Source: Paraburkholderia ginsengiterrae (GTDB lineage: Bacteria; Pseudomonadota; Gammaproteobacteria; Burkholderiales; Burkholderiaceae). Taken from it: DNA of 64,000 bases. Positions 1 to 6,058 of the stretch are shown here, piece by piece. Numbering within the stretch: the first letter of the stretch is position 1; every line of letters begins with the position of its first letter. The stretch is from assembly GCF_001645125.1 (NCBI RefSeq), contig NZ_LXKA01000265.1, positions 21,480-85,479 of the forward strand, written 5' to 3'. A program made the translations under genes and the position numbers. The notes below the pieces were generated by a model, which ran no database searches, was not told where the DNA came from, and saw only the letters and a list, made by a program, of their open reading frames with translations.

Positions 1-174
1 ATCATCGATCTGGGCCCGGAGGGCGGCGTAGGCGGCGGAACGATCGTCGCCGCTACGGATCCCGAAGGGCTGGCCCGCGTTGCCGCCAGCCATACCGGTG
101 CAGCGTTGCGGCCGGTGCTCGCGCGCGCGCAAAACGGCGGCAATATCGTGGCGAGTGAAGGGACTAACGGATAA
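1..174 (+). CDS. uvrA: UvrA excinuclease subunit A, C-terminal end (partial)
   Basis: The window opens inside a reading frame that ends with TAA at 172-174. The first residues read [18 protein letters not shown], which matches the conserved C-terminal signature of UvrA (IDLGPEGG followed by a glycine-rich turn and IVA). UvrA is the ATP-binding damage-recognition subunit of the UvrABC nucleotide excision repair complex in the cytoplasm. Only the last 57 residues are present, so the ATPase and zinc-finger domains cannot be judged. The tail after the signature (about 40 residues, ending ASEGTNG) is the variable end of the protein. A strong hairpin follows seven bases after the stop. Confidence 0.85.
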   Translation: MIDLGPEGGVGGGTIVAATDPEGLARVAASHTGAALRPVLARAQNGGNIVASEGTNG

Positions 175-180
175 AACAGT

Positions 181-209
181 AAATCGGCGCAACCGGGTTG
201 CGCCGATTT
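181..209 (+). terminator. Hairpin downstream of uvrA
   Basis: A perfect 13-bp inverted repeat (181-193 and 197-209) with a three-base CGG loop starts seven bases after the uvrA stop. The right arm ends in ATTT but no long T run follows, so it may be a weak intrinsic terminator or a 3'-end stabilising stem. Confidence 0.6.
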
Positions 210-1086
210 CAACTCGCATTATTTGGGTTGTTGGCTATATGTAATTAATTAGAATGAATTTGTAATTCCGTATAAGGCTTAATTGAAATGTTATTGGATG
301 TGTTGTAAATAGCGCTAAAGAAGAGCTTCAAACGCTTTTCCCTATTGCTATCTTCCTGCCGTCGGCGACGATCTTTCCCCGGCGTCTGATTGCCACGGCA
401 AACGTGCCGCTCGCGATTCGCGAAGGCTACCGGCCTGACACGCCGAAACTCCCGTCCAGCGGGCCTTTGGCGCGCCAGATCAACCACCCGGCCAGCGCTT
501 CCGAGTCAACGGATGCGTAGCGCATGAGGCGGCGGTGTCCTGATTTCAACGCATAAGGCGGCGAATGTTTGTCTGCTCCGCAAGCGCTAATTCTCTTAAA
601 GCGCCGCGATTTTAGGCAGAGTTAGAGTTTTCTCTCTAAACTTAGTATGCCGCCATCAAAAAAAGTTTGACCGTCCATTTTTTGTCCTGCTATCGTTGCC
701 TCCCATGAAACGCATGTGACGGTCGCGAAAAAAGTTCCTGGCATTGCGACGAGCATCGATCTGGTTGTCTTCAGCGTTCATGCAAGGCGAAAAGCGAGCG
801 GGTCAAATTTATTCTATTAGTAGTTCTACCTAGTTAGGCCGATCGGCTCGCGTAGTGCGTGTCAGCGGTCTACCGAAGCCTATCCGTGCGAGCGGATCAG
901 GGCGGGGCAGTGTCGCACCAATTTTGGACTGCGAATCAATGCCTTGCGGTGAACGAGGTTGACGGCATCGCCAGAAGTAAAGGTTGTTTGCGGTCCCAAG
1001 GGGGACTTCCCGAGGGGCGCCCCCCAAAGGGGACTTCCTGCGGGGCATGTGTAAGCGCACTGCTTGAGAGAAATGGACGGCTCACG
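210..1086. other. Long non-coding stretch between uvrA and tonB
   Basis: No convincing complete gene is seen here. About 310-520 holds a + strand open frame with GC-rich third positions ending at TAG near 517-519, but without a usable start codon; it may be a gene remnant. The part from about 590 to 830 is AT-richer, with TTTTTTG and TCTCTCT runs, and probably contains the tonB promoter, but I cannot assign -35 and -10 boxes. Positions 998-1038 hold two copies of a GGGGACTTCC motif. No clear Fur box was recognised. Confidence 0.5.
998..1045 (+). repeat. Two GGGGACTTCC motifs around a GC palindrome
   Basis: AAGGGGGACTTCC (998-1010) is repeated as AAAGGGGACTTCC (1026-1038), with the palindrome GGGGCGCCCC at 1014-1023 between them. 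A similar motif appears at about 26250-26277 and at 55581-55599, also outside genes, so it looks like a dispersed intergenic repeat family. Confidence 0.5.
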
Positions 1087-1100
1087 CCGGAGGAGTAAAG

Positions 1101-1808
1101 GTGGGTACGAAAGTCGAAGGGCAATTCCCGGCAGCCATGGCCCGGATGGAAAGGCCAGGCCGCCCGCGTGAGTTTGGGCGCAAGCAGCAAAATCCAGTAC
1201 GCCGCTTTGGCGGCATCGCAGTCGTTCTGGTCCTGCATATCGTGCTGATCTATGCACTGATCAATGGCCTTGCCACCAAGGTCGTGCAGGTCATCCAGCA
1301 TCCTATCGAAACGAAAATCATCGAGCCGGTGAAGCCGCCGCCTCCGCCGCCTATCCCCACTGTGCAATTGCCGCCGCCCAAGTTCGCGCCGCCGCCGCCG
1401 CCGTTCGTGCCGCCGCCGGAGGTGCAGGTGCAAACGCCGCCGCAGCCGACCATTACGCACCAGGCCGCGCCGGTAGTTTCCGCGCCTGCTGTAGCGCCTC
1501 CGCCGCAGGCCGCGCCCGCGCCGAGCAAGCCGGTGAGCACCGAAGTAGGGGTGGTGTGTCCGAACTCGGATCAGATCCGTTCGTCGATCCGTTACCCGAA
1601 GGAAGCACAGGAAAACAACGTGACGGGTGATGTGCTCATCGAATTCGTTGTCGACCCGCAAGGCCACATTACGAACGAACGTGTTGCCAAGTCTTCAGAT
1701 GACTCTTCGCTGGATCGTGCGGCATTCAACGCGGTCAAGCAGTTTTCGTGCGTTTCCCAAGGCCAACCTGTCCGTGTGCAAGTTCCGTTCTCGTTTAACC
1801 TGAACTGA
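1101..1808 (+). CDS. tonB: TonB energy-transducing protein
   Basis: TonB couples the inner-membrane proton motive force, harvested by ExbB-ExbD, to outer-membrane receptors. The 235-residue product has a short cytoplasmic N-terminus, one membrane anchor at about residues 38-56 (GGIAVVLVLHIVLIYALING), a proline-rich periplasmic stretch at about 75-145 with runs of six and five prolines, and a C-terminal TonB fold with the typical YPKEAQENNVTGDV segment and a VQVPFSFNLN end. I chose GTG at 1101 because GGAGGA lies at the right distance at 1088-1093; ATG at 1137 has no good ribosome site. It heads a cluster with exbB and two exbD genes, so the energy complex is encoded as a unit. Confidence 0.9.
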   Translation: MGTKVEGQFPAAMARMERPGRPREFGRKQQNPVRRFGGIAVVLVLHIVLIYALINGLATKVVQVIQHPIETKIIEPVKPPPPPPIPTVQLPPPKFAPPPPPFVPPPEVQVQTPPQPTITHQAAPVVSAPAVAPPPQAAPAPSKPVSTEVGVVCPNSDQIRSSIRYPKEAQENNVTGDVLIEFVVDPQGHITNERVAKSSDDSSLDRAAFNAVKQFSCVSQGQPVRVQVPFSFNLN

Positions 1809-1884
1809 CTTCACCGGCTGTTCGGTACCGGTAGCGATTTATCAGTCTTAGTTTTGAAGTTGTACTAATGAACATGGAGCAGGC

Positions 1885-2790
1885 ATGAAGAAGCGTACTC
1901 TCGCCGCACTGGCGGCAAGCATGTTGATCGCCGTAACCACGGTGGATACCTTTGTGGCGCCGAATATGGCCCATGCACAGGCCAGCGACGTCACCGCGTC
2001 GGCCGCCGCGCCGGCCACCGCCGCGCCGCAAACCGCGGGCTCGGCCACCGACGAAGCCACTCCGCCGCCCATGCCGGCCACGTCTGAATCGGTCACTAAC
2101 CCTTACGGCCTGAGCGCACTGTGGAAGAACGGCGACTTCGTCGCACGCTTCGTGCTGATTCTGCTTGTGATCATGTCGATGGGCAGCTGGTACATCATGA
2201 TCACCAAGTTCTTCGAGCAGTTCCGTGCGAACCGCCGTGCGAAGAGCGCGGACGAGCAGCTGTGGACCGCGCCGTCGCTGGCCGAAGGCGCGAAGATGCT
2301 CGACGAATCGTCGCCGTTCCGCTTCATCGCCGAAACGGCCATCGAAGCCGGCGAACATCACGACGAAGCGCTGCTGGAAGCGGTCGACCGCAACACCTGG
2401 ATCGATACCTCGGTCGAGCGCGCGATCACCAATGTCTCGAATCGTCTGCAAGACGGTCTGGCGTTCCTCGGCACGGTCGGCTCGACGGCTCCGTTCGTCG
2501 GTCTGTTCGGCACGGTGTGGGGGATTTATCACGCGCTGACGGCAATCGGCATTGCCGGCCAGGCTTCGATCGACAAGGTCGCGGGTCCGGTGGGTGAAGC
2601 GCTGATCATGACCGCAATCGGTCTGGCGGTCGCCGTGCCGGCGGTGCTCGGCTACAACTTCCTGGTTCGCCGTAACAAGTCGGTGATGGAGCGTGTGCGT
2701 GCGTTCGGCGCACAACTGCACACGGTCCTGCTGGCAGGCAGCCGCCGTCCGGCACGCGCTTCGGTTCGCGAAGCATCGCTGGTCCAATAA
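1885..2790 (+). CDS. exbB: ExbB proton-channel protein (MotA/TolQ/ExbB family)
   Basis: ExbB forms the pentameric inner-membrane scaffold of the ExbBD-TonB proton channel. The 301-residue product begins with a hydrophobic, probably cleaved leader (to about residue 31, AHAQA), followed by an Ala/Pro-rich linker. Then come three membrane segments: about 90-112 (VLILLVIMSMGSWYIMI), and two in the MotA/TolQ domain at about 195-222 (FLGTVGSTAPFVGLFGTVWG) and 245-268 (IMTAIGLAVAVPAVLG). The threonines and glycines of these last helices are conserved in the family. A GGAG site precedes the ATG. exbD follows after 12 bases, so the two are co-transcribed. The long leader form is common in beta-proteobacterial ExbB. 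Confidence 0.92.
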   Translation: MKKRTLAALAASMLIAVTTVDTFVAPNMAHAQASDVTASAAAPATAAPQTAGSATDEATPPPMPATSESVTNPYGLSALWKNGDFVARFVLILLVIMSMGSWYIMITKFFEQFRANRRAKSADEQLWTAPSLAEGAKMLDESSPFRFIAETAIEAGEHHDEALLEAVDRNTWIDTSVERAITNVSNRLQDGLAFLGTVGSTAPFVGLFGTVWGIYHALTAIGIAGQASIDKVAGPVGEALIMTAIGLAVAVPAVLGYNFLVRRNKSVMERVRAFGAQLHTVLLAGSRRPARASVREASLVQ

Positions 2791-2802
2791 GCGGAGTCCG
2801 TC

Positions 2803-3225
2803 ATGGCAATGAGCGTTGGGCAGGAAGACAACGACGAGGTCATCTCCAGCATCAACACCACGCCGCTCGTCGACGTGATGCTGGTTCTGCTGATCATCTT
2901 TCTGATCACGATTCCGGTGGTGACGCATACGGTGCCGGTGCAATTGCCGAAGGAGACGATCCAGCCGCTGCAGACGACGCCGAAGAGCATCGTCATCGCG
3001 GTCAACCGCGATGGCGACTTCTTCTGGAACGAGAAGCAGGTCGACGCGCCTACGCTGCTGGCACGCCTGAAGACGGTGTCGGTCCAGACGCCGCAGCCGG
3101 AAGTGCATGTGCGCGGCGATCAGGCCACGCGTTATGAGTTCATCGGCCGGGTCATTACCGAGTGCGAGCGCGCCGGTATCGCCAAGGTTTCGTTTATCAC
3201 CGAGCCGCCCGCACGCGGCGGCTGA
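2803..3225 (+). CDS. exbD: ExbD biopolymer transport protein, first copy
   Basis: ExbD sits inside the ExbB ring and carries the proton-accepting aspartate. The 140-residue product shows the family pattern: a short N-terminus, the INTTPLVDVMLVLLIIFLIT signature with the key Asp in the single membrane helix (about residues 20-42), and a periplasmic domain. GGAG precedes ATG 2803. A second, divergent ExbD follows at 3333, an arrangement seen in several Burkholderia- and Xanthomonas-type TonB clusters. The two ExbD proteins may form hetero-oligomers or serve different receptors; the sequence alone does not decide this. Confidence 0.92.
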   Translation: MAMSVGQEDNDEVISSINTTPLVDVMLVLLIIFLITIPVVTHTVPVQLPKETIQPLQTTPKSIVIAVNRDGDFFWNEKQVDAPTLLARLKTVSVQTPQPEVHVRGDQATRYEFIGRVITECERAGIAKVSFITEPPARGG

Positions 3226-3230
3226 GCGTT

Positions 3231-3320
3231 GCATGGGACCAGAGTAAGTGCTTTGCACCAACTCTGGTCGACAGCTTTGCATGGGACCGGAGTAGGTGCT
3301 AAAGCAACAACTCCGATCGA
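3231..3320 (+). repeat. Tandem 48-bp repeat carrying two hairpins between the exbD genes
   Basis: GCATGGGACC starts at 3231 and again at 3279, a 48-base period. Each unit contains a hairpin: 3237-3269 with perfect 9-bp outer arms GACCAGAGT/ACTCTGGTC, and 3285-3318 with arms GACCGGAGT/ACTCCGATC. The fifth stem pair changes from A-T to G-C on both sides, which keeps pairing. The second unit ends at the ribosome site (AGGAG) of the next exbD. A role in mRNA processing or in setting the ratio of the two ExbD proteins is inferred. Confidence 0.75.
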
Positions 3321-3332
3321 CAGGAGTCGAAA

Positions 3333-3761
3333 ATGGGAATGAACGTATCGTCGGGCGGCGGCAGTGAACCGGATGTGATGGTGGACATCAACACCACGCC
3401 GCTGATCGACGTGATGCTGGTGCTGCTGATCATGCTGATCATTACGATCCCGATTCAGACGCATGCCATCAAAATGAATTTGCCCGTCGGCAATCCGCCG
3501 CCGCCGCTCACTCAGCCTGAAGTGGTGCAGATCGATATCGACTTCGACGGCACCACGACCTGGAACGGCCAGCCTGTGCCGACCCGGGCGGCGCTGGAAT
3601 CGAGGCTGGCTCAGGTGGCGGCCGAACCGGTGCAGGCTGAAATCCATCTGCGGCCGAACAAGCTGGTGCCGTACAAGGATGTCGCCGAGGTCATGGCGTC
3701 CGCGCAACGACTGGGCGCGACGAAGATCGGCCTGATCGGCAACGAGCAGTACATGCAATAA
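3333..3761 (+). CDS. exbD: ExbD biopolymer transport protein, second copy
   Basis: The 142-residue protein has the same layout as the first ExbD: INTTPLIDVMLVLLIMLIIT with the membrane Asp (about residues 19-41) and a periplasmic domain ending in IGLIGNEQ. It differs clearly from the first copy outside the helix, including a PPPP motif near residue 54, so the pair is an old duplication. ATG 3333 is preceded by AGGAG at 3322-3326, which lies just after a repeated hairpin. It stops nine bases before the next gene, so all five genes 1101-4955 probably form one operon. Confidence 0.92.
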   Translation: MGMNVSSGGGSEPDVMVDINTTPLIDVMLVLLIMLIITIPIQTHAIKMNLPVGNPPPPLTQPEVVQIDIDFDGTTTWNGQPVPTRAALESRLAQVAAEPVQAEIHLRPNKLVPYKDVAEVMASAQRLGATKIGLIGNEQYMQ

Positions 3762-3770
3762 GGAAGGGCA

Positions 3771-4955
3771 ATGCAGATGATTCATCAACGGTTCAAGCGC
3801 GCGGTGATTGCGGCCGCCATCGTGCTGCCGCTCGCGTCTCACGCCGCGGATAGTTTGCGGCCGGATGTGGCCAAGCCACTGAATGCCGCCCAGGATCTGT
3901 ACCGCGCGCACAAGTACAAGGACGCGCTGGCGAAGATCGATCAGGCAGCGGCCGTGCCGGGCAAGACGCCGTACGAAAGCACGATGATCGAAGAGATGCG
4001 CGGCGCGGCCGCGGCGGCGGCGGGCGAGTCCGGTGTCGCGGCGCAGGCGTACGAAACGTTGCTGAGTTCCGGCAAGCTGAGCGGTGCGGACGAACAGCGC
4101 ACCACCTCGGCGCTGGCGGGCATCTACTTCCAGGAAAAGAATTACGCGCAGGCGGCGAAGGTTGCGCAGCGCTATCTGAAGTCGGGTGGCGGCGATCCTG
4201 ACATGCGCACGCTGCTGGTTCAGTCTTACTACCTGTCGAACGATTGCGCGAGTGTGGTGGGTGTGCTCAAGCCGAGCGTCGATGCGCAGGTGCATGCCGG
4301 CCACGCGCCCGACGAATCGCAACTGCAATTGCTCGCGACCTGCGCACAGCGCACGAAGGACGACGCGACGTATCGTGGCGCGCTCGAAAAGCTGGTTGCC
4401 TACCATCCGAAGCAATCGTACTGGGACGACCTGTTCGCAGCTATTCGCAACAAGCCGGGCTATTCGTCCGCACTCGATATCGACACGTATCGTCTGCGCC
4501 GCGCCACCGGTTCGCTGACCAGCGTCGACGACTACATGGAGATGACCCAGCTCTCGATCGTGGCGGGCACCACGGCCGAAGGCAAACAGGTGATCGATCA
4601 GGGCTTTGCCTCGGGCGTGCTGGGGCACGACGCGCAGGCCGATCGCGAGAAGCGCCTGCAGGCACTCGCGGCGAAACGGGCGCAAGCGCCGGCTGATCCG
4701 GCGAACCCTGTTGCGCCGGTCAACGTCGCGTTCAATCAGGTGTTCGCGGGGCAAGCGAAACAAGGGCTGGCGGCGATGGATGCCGCGATCGCCAAGGGCG
4801 GCCTCGACCACCCGGACCAGGCGCAGCTGCATCTCGGCGAGGCCTACTACGTGGCCGGCGACAAGGTTCGCGCGGTGCAAACCTTCCGTGCCGTGAAGGG
4901 GGCCGACGGTTCGGCCGATCTCGCCCGCTTGTGGGTGCTGGTCGCGTCGAAGTAA
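3771..4955 (+). CDS. Periplasmic tetratricopeptide-repeat protein of the ExbBD cluster
   Basis: A 394-residue protein with a typical signal peptide (about residues 1-25, AIVLPLASHAAD). It is followed by helical repeats with TPR character, for example ALAGIYFQEKNYAQAAKVAQRYL near 123-145 and HLGEAYYVAGDKVRAVQTFRAV near the C-terminus. No catalytic motif is visible. The start has a strong AGGAAGGG site and lies nine bases after exbD. Its place at the end of the TonB operon suggests a periplasmic helper or scaffold for TonB-ExbBD or its receptor, but that role is inferred from position only. Confidence 0.75.
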   Translation: MQMIHQRFKRAVIAAAIVLPLASHAADSLRPDVAKPLNAAQDLYRAHKYKDALAKIDQAAAVPGKTPYESTMIEEMRGAAAAAAGESGVAAQAYETLLSSGKLSGADEQRTTSALAGIYFQEKNYAQAAKVAQRYLKSGGGDPDMRTLLVQSYYLSNDCASVVGVLKPSVDAQVHAGHAPDESQLQLLATCAQRTKDDATYRGALEKLVAYHPKQSYWDDLFAAIRNKPGYSSALDIDTYRLRRATGSLTSVDDYMEMTQLSIVAGTTAEGKQVIDQGFASGVLGHDAQADREKRLQALAAKRAQAPADPANPVAPVNVAFNQVFAGQAKQGLAAMDAAIAKGGLDHPDQAQLHLGEAYYVAGDKVRAVQTFRAVKGADGSADLARLWVLVASK

Positions 4956-4997
4956 GCAGCCCCTGTTTCCTTGACGAACTTGCGTGATTCGTGAAGA

Positions 4998-5045
4998 CAC
5001 CCTGGCCGTTATCGCCAGGGTGCTCTTAGGAGGATGTTGTTTTTG
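4998..5045 (+). terminator. Intrinsic terminator of the tonB-exbBD operon
   Basis: A perfect 9-bp stem, CACCCTGGC (4998-5006) with GCCAGGGTG (5014-5022), encloses a seven-base loop. A T-rich stretch follows at about 5036-5045. It sits 42 bases after the TPR gene and closes the operon. Confidence 0.7.
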
Positions 5046-5101
5046 ACGAAACTTAATTAGCTTTTATCAAACTATTTTTGACTAGGGGATTCTGTCTTGC
5101 T

Positions 5102-5677
5102 ATGGTTTTGCCACTCGATAACAAGGCACACGTTGCAGTCGCTATAGGAAGCAAAGTTCGCGCGCTTCGCCAACGGCTCAAGCGCACGCTGGATGAAGTG
5201 GCAACAACCGCCGGGATTTCCAAGCCTTTTCTGTCGCAAGTTGAACGGGGTCACGCAACACCATCGATTACATCGCTAGTCGGTATTGCTCGAGCTTTAG
5301 GCGTCACGGTGCAGTACTTCGTCGACACGCCGACTGAAGACAAGTCGGTGCGTCGAGGAAGTGATTTGAAGTACTTCGGCTTTGACGGTAGCGCCAATCT
5401 TTTTGGCCGGCTCACGAATCTGTCGGTCGGCAGCCAGCTGGAAGTCATTCTCGTCAAGATGCCGGTGGGGCAGAACCCATCGGAGGTCACGACGCACGCG
5501 GGAGAAGAGTTTCTGTACGTGATGAGCGGCCAGATCTCGCTCACGCTAGAAGGTACAACGTTCGTATTGCAGGCGGGTGACACGGCTCATTACGAGTCCA
5601 CGGTACCGCACGCCTGGCATAACACGGCCCGCGAAGAAGCAGTGCTTGTTTGGGTGGGCACGCCAAGATTGTTCTAG
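5102..5677 (+). CDS. XRE-family transcriptional regulator with C-terminal cupin domain
   Basis: The 191-residue protein has an N-terminal helix-turn-helix of the Cro/CI type (about residues 16-72, with VRALRQRLKRTLDEVATTAG then ISKPFLSQVERGHATPS). A C-terminal cupin domain (about 110-188) contains HAGEEFLYVMSGQISLTLEG and GDTAHYESTVPHAWHN. Such proteins sense a small ligand through the cupin and control nearby uptake or catabolic genes. ATG 5102 is preferred because it follows AGGGG with acceptable spacing; an in-frame TTG at 5078 would add eight residues that are not conserved-looking. It stands between the TonB operon and the TonB-dependent receptor, so it may regulate the receptor. Confidence 0.85.
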   Translation: MVLPLDNKAHVAVAIGSKVRALRQRLKRTLDEVATTAGISKPFLSQVERGHATPSITSLVGIARALGVTVQYFVDTPTEDKSVRRGSDLKYFGFDGSANLFGRLTNLSVGSQLEVILVKMPVGQNPSEVTTHAGEEFLYVMSGQISLTLEGTTFVLQAGDTAHYESTVPHAWHNTAREEAVLVWVGTPRLF

Positions 5678-5966
5678 TGCCGTACTCCCTGTTTTTTTCG
5701 TGAGAGCGGTCGTTTCACATTTGTAAGCATTACTTAATGTTCGGCCGGATGTTTGAGCTGCAAAGGCTGCGCGTTGTCCTTCGTATCTGATGCAGCACAG
5801 CAGATGAAATTAGTTTGAAGGTGTTTTGATATTAATTTGTAATAAATTAGTAGTCCGATTTTGATCGACATGAAGAGCTCCGTCTATCTGGCTGTGATTG
5901 ATATGCCGGCATGCCGTTGGCCGGTTTGACGAGCAGAAAAGAACACGGGGCGGCTTTGACGGAGCG

Positions 5967-5987
5967 CGGCGCGAAAGCGCCGTTTTT
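5967..5987 (+). terminator. Terminator-like hairpin in the receptor leader
   Basis: CGGCGC (5967-5972), a GAAA tetraloop and GCGCCG (5977-5982) are followed by TTTTT (5983-5987). This is a classic intrinsic terminator, but it lies about 70 bases upstream of the TonB receptor start instead of after a gene. It could end a small RNA or act as an attenuator. Confidence 0.65.
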
Positions 5988-5993
5988 CAAGTG

Positions 5994-6014
5994 GAGAGGT
6001 TCATAAGACCTCTC
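5994..6014 (+). promoter_or_regulatory. Second leader hairpin before the TonB receptor
   Basis: GAGAGGT (5994-6000) pairs perfectly with ACCTCTC (6008-6014) around a seven-base loop. It starts seven bases after the T run of the preceding hairpin and 45 bases before the receptor start, so it may belong to the same regulatory leader. Confidence 0.45.
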
Positions 6015-6058
6015 TTCACATACTGCTGTGGCCTTACTGACGAGCGAGAAGGGGAAAA

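Larger units (their letters stand above)
5678..6058 (+). other. Receptor leader region, possible small RNA or attenuator
   Basis: This 380-base gap is AT-rich at 5810-5865 (TTGATATTAATTTG and TAATAAATTAG) and likely holds the receptor promoter. The palindrome ATGCCGGCAT follows at about 5902-5911. Then come a terminator-like hairpin (5967-5987) and a second 7-bp hairpin (5994-6014). The receptor start has a GAGAAGGGG site directly upstream. No cobalamin box or other known riboswitch signature was recognised. Confidence 0.5.

Noticed and set aside
3132-5000. A 622-codon open frame on the - strand opposite exbD and the TPR gene
   Set aside because: It is the mirror of highly GC-biased codons in real genes on the + strand, is rich in Arg/His, and shows no family motif.
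5678-6058. Cobalamin riboswitch upstream of the TonB receptor
   Set aside because: No B12-box-like sequence or conserved core was recognised; only simple hairpins are present.
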